Assembly (NCBI GenBank): GCA_029941885.1
Contig: JAPYTP010000017.1
Span: forward strand, 1-49,925
Direction: 5' to 3'
DNA length: 49,925 nt
From: Myxococcota bacterium
Lineage (GTDB): Bacteria; Myxococcota_A; UBA9160; UBA4427
The notes beneath the pieces are model-generated. The model did no database searches. It had not been told where the DNA came from and worked only from the letters and a program-made list of their open reading frames with translations. Of this stretch, positions 33,203 through 41,339 are shown one piece after another. Within the stretch, counting starts at the first letter, position 1. Each line of letters starts with the position of its first letter. Both the position numbers and the translations under genes were made by a program.

Positions 33203-34303
33203 TCAGCGGTTGCGGTGATCCCGACCGAGGCCCGCCTTGGTGGGATGCGGATAGGGGTGGTGGTAGAGCCCGCTCGGCCGATCGCAAAGGGGGGTGAGCT
33301 CAGCCATCGCGGCCTGGAAGCGTTCGATCAACTCGTCCTCGGCGGCGTAGTCGAATGGGTCGCCGAGTCGTTCCTCGATCTCGCCTCCCCGCTCGGGCGA
33401 GTGCTCGACATACCACCGCGTGGTTCGGGCCAGCGCCTCCTCGACCGGCACGACATCGGAGTACCCCAGCTGGTTACGGATCTTGCTGAGGTCGAGGAGT
33501 GTGTGGTGGCTGCCGCCGAGTGCGAGCACGCGAGCGGGGAAGGCCAGCTCATGGGGCACACTGACGATCTCGACTTCTCGTTCGAGGGTGCGCGCGATCA
33601 CCTCGACGATCTGGGCGAGGGAGAGTTGGCGGTCGTCGCCGCAATTGTAGATCTGTCCCGACGATGCATCGGGCTGGTCGACGGCGAGCAGCACTCCATG
33701 CGCCAGATTCTCGGCGTAGCCGTGAGTGACGAGGGTCAAGCCCCCATCGGGCAGCACGATCTGCCGGCGTCCGTCGAGGAGCCGACGGATCACACACCAT
33801 TCCCTCGGCACGAGCTGGTACGGACCGTAGACGTACGGGTAGCGGAATAGCGCGGCTTCGGGATGCGCCCCCATCACCGCTTCCTCGGCCTTTGCCATCA
33901 GCCAGGAGAATCGCTGCTTCTCCTCGTCGGCGACGAGGGGGGCCTCCTCCGGGACGGGAATGGGGAGGCCGGTGGGAATGAGTTCGCCGGGTGAGATGAA
34001 TCCGCGATAGGTGGCGAAGCCGCCGACCGCGACGAATCGGCCGGTCTTGCCGATCAGGGCCTCTGCGACGTGGCGAATCCGTCCGTAGGTCGCGACGACC
34101 AGGTCGAAGGTGCGGGCTCCGATGGCGTCGTCGATCGTCTCGCGAAAATGTGGATCGCCGTGGATGTGCTCGACGTCGGCCGGGATCTCCGAGATCTCGT
34201 GGGTTCCGCGGTGGAAGATCGCGACGTGGTAGCCCCGGGCCCGAAGGCCATTGACGATGAAAGGCCCGGTGGGCCCCGTTCCTCCAACGACGAGTGCGCG
34301 CAT
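33203..34303 (-). CDS. NAD-dependent epimerase/dehydratase-like protein lacking the catalytic Tyr
   Basis: A 366-residue extended-SDR fold. The nucleotide motif GGTGPTGPF (7-15) and the later RYPYVYGPYQ and NCGDDRQLSLAQIVEVI segments fit the family. Where the YxxxK pair should be, the sequence is WLMAK (134-138): Lys138 is kept but the Tyr is Trp. Some NmrA-like and RNA-binding relatives (for example plant CSP41) also deviate, so it may bind NAD(P) without epimerase activity or use other residues. The C-terminal domain is longer than usual and His/Pro-rich at its end. It lies 53 bp before the acyl-CoA synthetase and is probably co-transcribed. Confidence 0.8.
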   Translation of the reverse strand: MRALVVGGTGPTGPFIVNGLRARGYHVAIFHRGTHEISEIPADVEHIHGDPHFRETIDDAIGARTFDLVVATYGRIRHVAEALIGKTGRFVAVGGFATYRGFISPGELIPTGLPIPVPEEAPLVADEEKQRFSWLMAKAEEAVMGAHPEAALFRYPYVYGPYQLVPREWCVIRRLLDGRRQIVLPDGGLTLVTHGYAENLAHGVLLAVDQPDASSGQIYNCGDDRQLSLAQIVEVIARTLEREVEIVSVPHELAFPARVLALGGSHHTLLDLSKIRNQLGYSDVVPVEEALARTTRWYVEHSPERGGEIEERLGDPFDYAAEDELIERFQAAMAELTPLCDRPSGLYHHPYPHPTKAGLGRDHRNR

Positions 34304-34455
34304 CCCATCATGCTAACCCGCCGAGAGAGGTTCGGGCTGCTCGATATTCGGTCCGGGTGTCCGCGATCGATCGAAGATTCGCACCGGAGCCGAATGGTCT
34401 CCTTCGCTACCGTCGGCGGACCACGACGTCGAGAATAGAAAGAGGGTGGGTCGTC

Positions 34456-34910
34456 ATGCACGAGTTCAGCGTTCCGACCGGACTTCCCGAATTCATCCAG
34501 GATCACGTTCGCGACTACCTCGAAACCGAAGGCGAGACAGGCCATCTGTGGGATTCCTTGCCCTTCGGTGGGAACGGACTCGTCGTCACGCTGCTCCTGG
34601 TGACGGTGGGCCGAAAATTCGGCCGCGCAAAGACTCTACCGATCGGATATACCGAGACCGAGGCGGGCTATGTCATCGTCGGGTCGAAGGGCGGCGCACC
34701 GAAACACCCCGCCTGGTATCTCAATCTGGTTGCGAATCCGGACGTCTCCGTTCGAGTGAGATCCGATCGCTTCGAGGCGCGCGCCCGCGTCGTCGAGGGG
34801 AGGATCGCGAAATCCTGTGGGCCTCGCTGGTGGAGTCCGCACCGCAGTTCCAGACGTATCAGGATGGCGTGGAGCGACAGATTCCGGTCGTCGTACTCGA
34901 ACGGGTGTGA
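34456..34910 (+). pseudogene. deazaflavin-dependent (DDN-type) nitroreductase-like gene with a frameshift
   Basis: The first frame, from ATG 34456, gives the family core: LLLVTVGRKFGRAKTLPIGY, then GGAPKHPAWYLNLVANPDVSVRVRSDRF. The ending appears in the +2 frame as DREILWASLVESAPQFQ and QIPVVVLERV, the expected C-terminus for this family, stopping at 34910. The change of frame falls at GGGG (34797-34800); one extra G would give an intact ~152-residue protein. Family members bind F420, FMN or heme and reduce nitro groups or quinones. If unbroken it would be a small cytoplasmic redox protein. Divergent from the epimerase gene, convergent with the DoxX-like gene. Confidence 0.7.
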
Positions 34911-34947
34911 ATTCCGTGCTGCAATCGCCGAGCCCCGAAGTCGGAAC

Positions 34948-35316
34948 TCAAGCGGGCGAGGCCGAGTTCACCTTCTCGCCGAAATAGTACGACGCGGTGA
35001 CTGCCACGAGAGCCACGGTGGCCGGAACGAACTCTCCGTCCCCTGCCATCAAGTGGGCGGTGATCGCCAGGATGAAATCGTAGAAGAAACCCGCGTAGGC
35101 GAGGTTCTTCAGCGTCTCCGATTTTCTCGTGAGCACCGCGACCAGCCCGAATAGCTTGGCGATCGCGAGGGGATAGACCAGGAATGTCGGGTATCCCAGT
35201 CGGCTGAAGGTCGCGCTCACCGTCTCGTAATCGAGAAAGTACATTGCGGGCCCGCCGACCATCATCAGTGTCAGGAGACCCGTCGAGACTCGATAGGCGA
35301 GCACTTCTCCTGCCAT
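34948..35316 (-). CDS. DoxX-like small membrane protein
   Basis: A 122-residue protein with four hydrophobic helices (STGLLTLMMVGGPAMYFL; LVYPLAIAKLFGLVAVL; LAYAGFFYDFILAITAHLM; FVPATVALVAVTASYYFG), matching the DoxX-like four-helix family. The motif LGYPTFLVYPLAIAKLFGL is typical. ATG 35316 has GGAG nine bases upstream; TTG 35331 is an alternative. Function within the family is poorly defined, with some members linked to redox or thiol stress. It is flanked by a nitroreductase-like gene and an aldo/keto reductase, which suits a redox setting but proves nothing. Confidence 0.8.
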   Translation of the reverse strand: MAGEVLAYRVSTGLLTLMMVGGPAMYFLDYETVSATFSRLGYPTFLVYPLAIAKLFGLVAVLTRKSETLKNLAYAGFFYDFILAITAHLMAGDGEFVPATVALVAVTASYYFGEKVNSASPA

Positions 35317-35410
35317 GACACGATTCTCCAATCGAGAGATTTCATTCCGCTTTTTTTGAGTCTAGCGGGGCCAATGGTGATGGCTCGAACCTATCAAACC
35401 AAGCGGCCCA

Positions 35411-36418
35411 CTAGCGATACCCATCGACGACGGGTCGCCGGGGTAGGGACCACCATGCCGCCTCACATGCCGCGGTGAGTTCCTCGTCGAAGGCCAGATC
35501 GAGGGCCGCAAGGTTCGCGTCGAGTTGCGCAGGCTTCGAGGCGCCGATGATCACCGAGGAAATTCCGGGTTGTGCGAGCACCCACGCCACGGCCACGGAC
35601 ACCAGGTCGAGCCCCTGGGCACCGACCACGGCCTTCAGCTTCTCGACCGCCTCGAACTGAGCGTCCTGCCAGTAGCGCTTCTGGTACATGTCCGCCGCCG
35701 TTCCGAGCGTGAAGCGGGTTCCTTCTTCGGGCGCCTGGCCGGCGCGATAGCGGCCCGAGAGAAAGCCGCCGGCGAGCGGGTTGTAGACCATCACGCCGAT
35801 GCCCTGATCGACGCACAGGGGTAGCAGGTCCACCTCGATGTCCCGGTAGAGCAGGTTGTAGCGGGGTTGGACGGTCATGTAGCCGCCGACGCCGATCTTG
35901 TCTGCCGCGCGCCTCGCTTCGCCCAGACGCCAGGCCGGATAGTTCGAGCAGCCGACGTACCGCACCTTGCCTGCGGTCACGAGGTCTTCGAAAGCGCGCA
36001 GACTCTCCTCGACGGGGGTGACCGGATCGAAGCCGTGCGCGAGGTAGAGGTCGACGTGATCGGTGCCGAGGCGCGTCAGGCTGGCGTCGATCGACTCCAT
36101 GATATGATGGCGGGAGAGTCCCCAGCCGTTGGGACCGCGCCGAGTCGGTGCAAAACATTTGGTCGCGATTCGCAGCTGGTCGCGGTTGCCCTTGTCTCTC
36201 ATCCAGCGGCCCAGGATCTGCTCGGTCGTGCCGATCGTTTCGAGCGTGCCTCCCACCGGATAGGCGTCCGCCGTGTCGAGAAAGGTGAGGCCGTGGTCGA
36301 AGGCCTTGTCGAGAATTTCCCGAGATCCCGTGTCGTCCACCTGGAGTCCGAAGGTCATCGTTCCGAGGCAGAGTGCGGGAACTTCGAGCCCGTGTCTTCC
36401 CATCCGTCGGCGTTCCAT
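35411..36418 (-). CDS. aldo/keto reductase
   Basis: A 335-residue NADPH-dependent oxidoreductase with an 8-stranded barrel. The catalytic tetrad is complete: Asp48 and Tyr53 (FLDTADAYP), Lys87 (ATKCFA) and His128 (LAHGFD). The C-terminal cofactor segment VIIGASKPAQLDANL is also present. It resembles the AKR groups related to YajO/Tas and voltage-gated channel beta subunits. The ATG has AAAGGGAA upstream. It is divergent from the molybdopterin oxidoreductase across 278 bp containing a strong dyad (36607-36631), so both may answer to the HxlR regulator. The natural carbonyl substrate is unknown. Confidence 0.92.
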   Translation of the reverse strand: MERRRMGRHGLEVPALCLGTMTFGLQVDDTGSREILDKAFDHGLTFLDTADAYPVGGTLETIGTTEQILGRWMRDKGNRDQLRIATKCFAPTRRGPNGWGLSRHHIMESIDASLTRLGTDHVDLYLAHGFDPVTPVEESLRAFEDLVTAGKVRYVGCSNYPAWRLGEARRAADKIGVGGYMTVQPRYNLLYRDIEVDLLPLCVDQGIGVMVYNPLAGGFLSGRYRAGQAPEEGTRFTLGTAADMYQKRYWQDAQFEAVEKLKAVVGAQGLDLVSVAVAWVLAQPGISSVIIGASKPAQLDANLAALDLAFDEELTAACEAAWWSLPRRPVVDGYR

Positions 36419-36592
36419 GTAGGCGTTCCCTTTCTCGTGCCATTCGGATCACGTGAGGTGGGCCGAAAGCGTTGATTGATCTTCTCGCCTCGGGGGTTCG
36501 AGCTCTGGGTGTTCGCTCGATCGGGTCGACGTCAGGATACCGCCCTCATCGGGTCCCCGAGCGCGGGAGGACTCCGAGTTGCCCCGCTCCGA

Positions 36593-36621
36593 TTGCGATC
36601 GCAGATAGTAGGTTCTAATTT
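36593..36621 (+). promoter_or_regulatory. candidate sigma-70-like promoter for the oxidoreductase-hxlR pair
   Basis: TTGCGA (36593-36598) and TAATTT (36616-36621) are 17 bp apart and lie about 75-100 bp before the oxidoreductase start. The -10 box falls inside the dyad at 36607-36631, as expected for a repressible promoter. Both boxes are imperfect, so this is a suggestion. Confidence 0.3.
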
Positions 36622-36631
36622 AGAACTCACT
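36607..36631. promoter_or_regulatory. 25-bp dyad, likely HxlR operator
   Basis: The core GTTCTAA-T-TTAGAAC (36612-36626) is a perfect 7-1-7 inverted repeat, and AGT/ACT arms extend it so that 10 of 12 pairs match. It is AT-rich in a GC-rich surround and lies between two divergent redox genes, one of them followed by an HxlR-type regulator. Autoregulation is inferred. Confidence 0.6.
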
Positions 36632-36696
36632 CCGGTTTCTCCCCGAACGTCCCAGATCCCGGAGTTCGAATCGCTGCCCGATACGAGGAGGCCCCC

Positions 36697-38949
36697 ATGG
36701 CGGGTCCCGGTGAGTGGAAGAGCACTGCCTGCATCCTTTGCAGCACGAATTGTGGTCTGCAGGTCCAGGTCGAAGACGGTCATTTCAAGAAGATCAAGGG
36801 TGACAAGACGAACCCGCGCTCGAAGGGATATGTCTGCGAGAAGCAAGCGGGACTCGACCACTATCAGAATCACGCGGATCGGTTGACGACGCCGCTGCGT
36901 CGACGCGAGGACGGAAGCTTCGAGGCGATCGACTGGGATACGGCGATCCGGGAGGTCGCCGGCAAGCTCGCGCAGATCCGCGACACCCACGGTGGTTCGA
37001 AGATCTTCTACTACGGAGGCGGCGGGCAGGGCAATCACCTCGGCGGTGCCTACTCTGGAGCGACCCGGCGTGCCCTCGACATGCGTTATTCGTCGAACGC
37101 ACTCGCCCAGGAGAAGACGGGCGAGTTCTGGGTCGAGCGACAGATGTTCGGCGGGCGCCCCGAGCCGGATTTCGAACACGCGGAGGTCGCGGTCTTCGTC
37201 GGCAAGAATCCATGGCAGTCTCACGGTTTCGAGCGAGCGCGGCCGATCCTGCGGGCCATCGCGAAGGATCCGAACCGACACATGATCGTCATCGATCCGC
37301 GACGCACCGAGAGCGCAGATCTCGCCGATGTCTTCCTTCAAGTCGTCCCCGGGACAGACGCATTCGTGTTGGCGGCGATGCTCAGGGTGTTGCTCGATGA
37401 GGGAATGACCGATCAGGCGTTCCTTGCGGCGCATGCCTCGGACGGCCAAGCCCTCTTCGACGCGATCGCGACGGTGCCGATCGCCGACTACTGCGAACGA
37501 GCCGGGCTACCGGAAGAGTTGGTCCGCAAGGCGGCGCGTTTGATCGGCGGCGCGGAGAGCGTCGCGATCCTCGAAGATCTCGGGATCGAGATGGCCCCCC
37601 ACAGTACCCTCAACTCGTACCTGGAGAAGCTCCTCTATGCGCTGACCGGCAACATCGGTCGGCCGGGGACGATGAATCTCGGTACCCATCTCGGCAAGCT
37701 CATCGGGGCGGGGAAGGACAATCGGACCTCTCCGGTCGGAGGCCATAAGATCATTACGGGCCTGATTCCCTGTAATGCGATTCCCGACGAAATCCTGACG
37801 GATCATCCCGATCGCTTTCGCGCCATGTTCATCGAGAGCGGAAATCCCGTGCATTCCCTGGCCGACAGCCCGCGCATGAGGGAGGCGCTCGATGCCCTCG
37901 AATGCGTTGTCGTGATCGACGTGGCGATGACCGAAACGGCCAGGCACGCGGACTATATCCTGCCGGCGGCCTCCCAATACGAAAAGGTCGAAACCACCTT
38001 CTTTGGTGGCGGGTTTCCGGACAACACGTTCTTGCTCCGGCAGCCGCTCTTCCCCGCCCTTAAAGGGACACTCACCGAACCGGAGATCCATAGCCGGCTG
38101 TGTCGCGCGCTCGGCGCGTTCGAGGACGCGGATCTCGAGTCGCTGCGCGAGGCCGCCGAGGAGAGCCTCGAGAGGTTCGGACCGGTCTTCCTGCAGGCGA
38201 TGACCCGCGAACCGAAGCTGGCTGCGATCATGCCGGTCGTCCTCTACGAGACTCTCGGCCGTTCACTCGGCGAGGACCTCGCAGGTGCGGCGCTCATCTG
38301 GGGAGCATGCCAGTCGCTGGTGGCGGAGCAGCCAGACTCCGTGCGTCGTGCGGGGTTCGAGGGGGAGGGCCCCGCGTTAGGCAATACTCTCTTCCGCGCG
38401 ATCCTCGACAATGCGAATGGCGTCGTCATCACATCGGACCCCTACGAAATGACAATGGATCGCATCAAGACAGATGACGGTCGGATCGAACTCGTGATCG
38501 CGGAACTCATCCAGGAACTCGTCGATCTGATCGACGAGCAACCGCCCCGCGCGACGGACGACTACCCGTTCATCCTGGCGGCGGGAGAACGTCGCACGAG
38601 TACCGCGAACACGATCTTTCGTGATCCGAGTTGGCGACGGAAGGATGCGCAGGGCGCGATGCGCCTGAGTCCTGGAGACGCCGAACGCCTCGGTGTCGAG
38701 ACGGGGGGGCGTGTGCGTATCTCGACCAAGCGCGGCAGCGTCGAGGCCTTCGTCGAAGTGAACGATACGCTCCGCGACGGTCACATCACGATTCCGAATG
38801 GATACGGCCTCGAGTACCCGGACTCCGATGGGAAACGCACGATCCATGGCATCCCACCGAATGAGCTGACCTCCACGGAAGATCGCGACTGGCTGGCGCT
38901 CACGCCCTGGCACAAGCACGTTCGGGCCCGGGTCGAGGCGATCGTCTGA
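36697..38949 (+). CDS. molybdopterin (bis-MGD) oxidoreductase, DMSO-reductase superfamily
   Basis: A 750-residue catalytic subunit. The N-terminal [4Fe-4S] motif is C12-x2-C15-x3-C19-x27-C47. Then come the molybdopterin domain (IFYYGGGGQGNHLGG, VAVFVGKNPWQSH, VIDPRRTESADLAD, VIDVAMTETARHADYILPA) and the C-terminal dinucleotide-binding domain (AAGERRTSTANT, ITIPNGYG). The region where Ser, Cys or Sec usually ligates Mo reads ALAQEKTGEFW, with none of these. No Tat signal is seen, so it is cytoplasmic. No electron-transfer subunit is adjacent, so it may work alone or with a distant partner. Relatives are called formate-dehydrogenase-like or NasA-like; the substrate is unknown. hxlR starts one base after its stop. 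Confidence 0.88.
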   Translation: MAGPGEWKSTACILCSTNCGLQVQVEDGHFKKIKGDKTNPRSKGYVCEKQAGLDHYQNHADRLTTPLRRREDGSFEAIDWDTAIREVAGKLAQIRDTHGGSKIFYYGGGGQGNHLGGAYSGATRRALDMRYSSNALAQEKTGEFWVERQMFGGRPEPDFEHAEVAVFVGKNPWQSHGFERARPILRAIAKDPNRHMIVIDPRRTESADLADVFLQVVPGTDAFVLAAMLRVLLDEGMTDQAFLAAHASDGQALFDAIATVPIADYCERAGLPEELVRKAARLIGGAESVAILEDLGIEMAPHSTLNSYLEKLLYALTGNIGRPGTMNLGTHLGKLIGAGKDNRTSPVGGHKIITGLIPCNAIPDEILTDHPDRFRAMFIESGNPVHSLADSPRMREALDALECVVVIDVAMTETARHADYILPAASQYEKVETTFFGGGFPDNTFLLRQPLFPALKGTLTEPEIHSRLCRALGAFEDADLESLREAAEESLERFGPVFLQAMTREPKLAAIMPVVLYETLGRSLGEDLAGAALIWGACQSLVAEQPDSVRRAGFEGEGPALGNTLFRAILDNANGVVITSDPYEMTMDRIKTDDGRIELVIAELIQELVDLIDEQPPRATDDYPFILAAGERRTSTANTIFRDPSWRRKDAQGAMRLSPGDAERLGVETGGRVRISTKRGSVEAFVEVNDTLRDGHITIPNGYGLEYPDSDGKRTIHGIPPNELTSTEDRDWLALTPWHKHVRARVEAIV

Positions 38950-38950
38950 G

Positions 38951-39409
38951 ATGAAACGCACGCGCTTCGAAGACGCGCCCTGTCCCATCGCGCGAACCAC
39001 GGATCTGATGGGAGATTGGTGGACGCCCATGGTGATGCGGGAGGCCTTCCTCGGAAGGCGTCGCTTCGACGAGTTCCAGAAGGCGCTCTCCGTATCGCGC
39101 GGCGTCCTCGCGAAGCGACTCTCGCGGCTCGTCGATGAAGGTCTGCTCGAGAAGCGAGCCTACGAAGAACACCCGCCTCGCTTCGAGTACCTCCTGACCG
39201 AAAAGGGACGTGATTTCTACCCGGTGCTCGCCGCGATGTGGCGCTTCGGGGAGGATTGGCTCTGGGAAGAGGGCACGGAATCCCCGCTTCAGCTATTCGA
39301 TCGGGAGACGGGCGAAACGGTTGCGCCCCGCGTCGTGGACGAACGAACCGGCGAGCCGATCGATGTGAGGCAGATGCGCCTCGGCCTGCGCGAAAAGGGA
39401 ATGGGGTAG
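38951..39409 (+). CDS. HxlR-family transcriptional regulator
   Basis: A 152-residue winged-helix regulator. CPIARTTDLMGDWWTPMVMRE holds the family's conserved N-terminal Cys (Cys11), followed by FDEFQKALSVSRGVLAKRLSRLVDEGLLEKR and FEYLLTEKG. Some family members (YodB, HypR) sense aldehydes, quinones or oxidants through this Cys. The start is one base after the oxidoreductase stop, so it is translated from the same message and probably controls it through the dyad at 36607-36631. The ~40-residue C-terminal extension (LFDRETGETVAPRVVDERTG) is longer than in minimal members but common in relatives. Confidence 0.92.
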   Translation: MKRTRFEDAPCPIARTTDLMGDWWTPMVMREAFLGRRRFDEFQKALSVSRGVLAKRLSRLVDEGLLEKRAYEEHPPRFEYLLTEKGRDFYPVLAAMWRFGEDWLWEEGTESPLQLFDRETGETVAPRVVDERTGEPIDVRQMRLGLREKGMG

Positions 39410-39444
39410 CGGGCGGGTCTCGCGCCCTCCGACACGGGATTGCG

Positions 39445-40056
39445 CTATGTCGCCCCCGGGGTCGCGTCGACTACTGCCACGCCGATCATGGACTCGCGGT
39501 CGACGATCGCAGCCAGCCGTTCCTCGCTCCAGCCCTCGGTGCCACCGGGGCGTAAGGGTAGAACGAGGAAGCGGGTCTCGGCGGTGGTATCGACGACGCG
39601 GATCTCGACAGATTCTGGAATCTCCAGTCCGAGTTCGCGCAACAGGGGGCGGGGTTCGCGGGCGACGCGGGCGCGGTATTCCGGCGATTTGTACCAGTCG
39701 GGCGGCAGGCCGAGCACGGGCCAGGCCGTGCACGAGCATTGGGTACACACGATCACGTGGTGTCGCTCCGGTGTGTCCTCGAGCACGACGATGTACTCGC
39801 CCTCGGGTCCCTCGATACCGAGTTCGGCGCAGGCAGCGGTGCCGTCCTGCAGCAGGCGGCCCCGGTAGTCCGGGTCGCTCCACGCCCGGGCGACCACGCG
39901 GGCGCCATTGCTCCAGTCGAACTCCGACAACAGCGCTTCGACGTTTTCGAGCGCGCCGTCCGGTACGAGCCCCTTCTCTTCGAGGATCTCTTTCAGCGCC
40001 TGCGCGCGTTGGCCGACGGGGGCGACGGGGACATTGTCCTTGTCGGTACCGATCAT
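39445..40056 (-). CDS. nthA: nitrile hydratase alpha subunit (cobalt type)
   Basis: A 203-residue subunit. The metal-binding loop is C104-T-Q-C-S-C109, within VIVCTQCSCTAWPVLGLPPDWYKS. Thr at the second place is typical of cobalt enzymes (iron enzymes have Ser). In the family the second and third Cys become sulfinic and sulfenic acids, and the enzyme hydrates nitriles to amides in the cytoplasm. RARVAREPRPLLRELGLE and SEERLAAIVDRESMIGV complete the pattern. ATG 40056 overlaps the beta-subunit stop (ATGA). The related thiocyanate hydrolase gamma subunit is an alternative, but the single full-length beta gene favours nitrile hydratase. Confidence 0.92.
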   Translation of the reverse strand: MIGTDKDNVPVAPVGQRAQALKEILEEKGLVPDGALENVEALLSEFDWSNGARVVARAWSDPDYRGRLLQDGTAACAELGIEGPEGEYIVVLEDTPERHHVIVCTQCSCTAWPVLGLPPDWYKSPEYRARVAREPRPLLRELGLEIPESVEIRVVDTTAETRFLVLPLRPGGTEGWSEERLAAIVDRESMIGVAVVDATPGAT

Positions 40057-40700
40057 GTCGCCACCCCCTTCGATTCGCACTCGAGATAGGTCTCCCAGAG
40101 ATCGACGACGAACGTATCGTTCGTGCCTGCGGCATCCGCCCACAAGTCCTGTGCCTCGAAGAGCACGTGGTAGGTGGGTTCCTCGCGTCCGGGCAGCCCG
40201 TGGGCCGACGCATCCGGGAAGGGGAAGGGTTTTGTCACGTACAGGACCTCGCCGGCGATGCCGCGTACATAGCGAGGTACGCGCGTATGGCCAGCGGGGT
40301 GGATGTCGCGGACGCGGACGCGATCGCCGACCGCGAAGTGGGGCGCCGCGGGCGCCTCGCGTCCATCGGCTTCGACGCTCGCGTTCGGCAATGCCAGCGG
40401 ACAGGGACCCCCCGCTCGCTCTTCGAGTTCATCGACCGTGACCACGCCCTTCTCGACGAGCAGCGAGGTCACTCCGGTCAACATCCGCTCGTAGTAGCGT
40501 GCGGTCAGGTAGTGGGTCGGAGCCATCCGCTCGACCGAGTGTCGATACTCGTCGATGTTGTAGGTCTTCAGCACGGTCATACCGATGAAGTTGAGACCGA
40601 TCGCGAGAAATTCCCAGTCCTCGTGGAAGACGGGCTCATCCTCTTCGATCTCGACCGACCCGAATCCGCTCATGCCCCCTAGATCGTGAATGCCGTCCAC
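40053..40700 (-). CDS. nthB: nitrile hydratase beta subunit
   Basis: A 215-residue subunit from GTG 40700, preceded by GGGGAGGA. It opens with DGIHDLGGMSGFG, the signature of the beta chain, then YYERMLTGVTSLLVEKGVVTVDELEER, and the C-terminal SH3-like domain FAVGDRVRVRDIHPAGHTRVPRYVRG with the ending DLWETYLE. The order beta then alpha is the one usually seen for cobalt enzymes. It is one continuous chain, unlike thiocyanate hydrolase where the halves are split. The gap to the gene before it is 92 bp, so an internal promoter is possible. Confidence 0.93.
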   Translation of the reverse strand: MDGIHDLGGMSGFGSVEIEEDEPVFHEDWEFLAIGLNFIGMTVLKTYNIDEYRHSVERMAPTHYLTARYYERMLTGVTSLLVEKGVVTVDELEERAGGPCPLALPNASVEADGREAPAAPHFAVGDRVRVRDIHPAGHTRVPRYVRGIAGEVLYVTKPFPFPDASAHGLPGREEPTYHVLFEAQDLWADAAGTNDTFVVDLWETYLECESKGVAT

Positions 40701-40792
40701 CAGCGATCCTCCCCACGTCGTCCAGATCGTCAGCGTAGTGCGTCCGCACGATTTGTCCGCTCTGACGCTGGCCTGGGCTGGCCCCGTCGATC

Positions 40793-41320
40793 TCAATCGG
40801 CGCTGACGAGTGTCGGCTCCCCGCGCTCGATCGCGGCTTCGACTTCCCGGGCGACTTCGATAAGCGCCTTCTCGACGACGCCCCGGTCGACCCGATTGGC
40901 GAGCTCCGGCGCGCCCGTGTGTTCCAGCATGACCGCCAGACGAGACTGCATGCATTCGAGCGCCCAGGGCAGCATCGGACCATCGGCCACGGGATCGAAT
41001 TGAATGACCGTCTGGTGTCCCTCGTTCGGGGCGAGATAGTGGTAGTGCGGGTAATCCGCGAAGCAATCGAAACGCAGGTACTCCTGGTCGTCTTCGCTCC
41101 CGAAGACGTGAACGGAAATGCCGTTCTCGTCGATCACGTCGCCGAGCACGTCCGGTGTCTTGTTGCCGAACTGCGCGCGTGCGTCTCCGCCGTATTCCTC
41201 GGCGATGATCTCTTCGTTGAGGCGCCGATATTCGACGCCGAACGTCACGCAGCCCGCCTCGAAGGTACGTGTATACCGGGCGATCGCAGGAATGGGGAGG
41301 ACGTCATATCGAATGGCCAT
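40793..41320 (-). CDS. uncharacterised protein leading the nitrile hydratase operon
   Basis: A 175-residue acidic cytoplasmic protein with no signal peptide, membrane helix or Cys-rich motif. Notable stretches are FGVEYRRLNEEI, the aromatic/His-rich FDCFADYPHYHYL, and a helical C-terminus (RGVVEKALIEVAREVEAAIERG). ATG 41320 was chosen; upstream in-frame sequence is Ser/Arg-rich and not protein-like. It is not the beta-like P14K activator nor a CobW/P47K-type GTPase by any motif I can see. Its place, same strand and 92 bp before the beta gene, suggests a role with nitrile hydratase, perhaps metal handling through the His/Tyr cluster (inference). Confidence 0.75.
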   Translation of the reverse strand: MAIRYDVLPIPAIARYTRTFEAGCVTFGVEYRRLNEEIIAEEYGGDARAQFGNKTPDVLGDVIDENGISVHVFGSEDDQEYLRFDCFADYPHYHYLAPNEGHQTVIQFDPVADGPMLPWALECMQSRLAVMLEHTGAPELANRVDRGVVEKALIEVAREVEAAIERGEPTLVSAD

Positions 41321-41339
41321 GGATGCTCTCCGGACGCGG

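Noticed and set aside
36594..36603. Palindrome TGCGATCGCA
   Set aside because: GCGATCGC-type palindromes are frequent in sequence of this composition; the longer AT-rich dyad next to it is the better operator.
36640..36660. GTTCGAATC resembling a tRNA T-loop
   Set aside because: The flanks do not pair to form a T stem, and there is no anticodon arm or acceptor stem around it.
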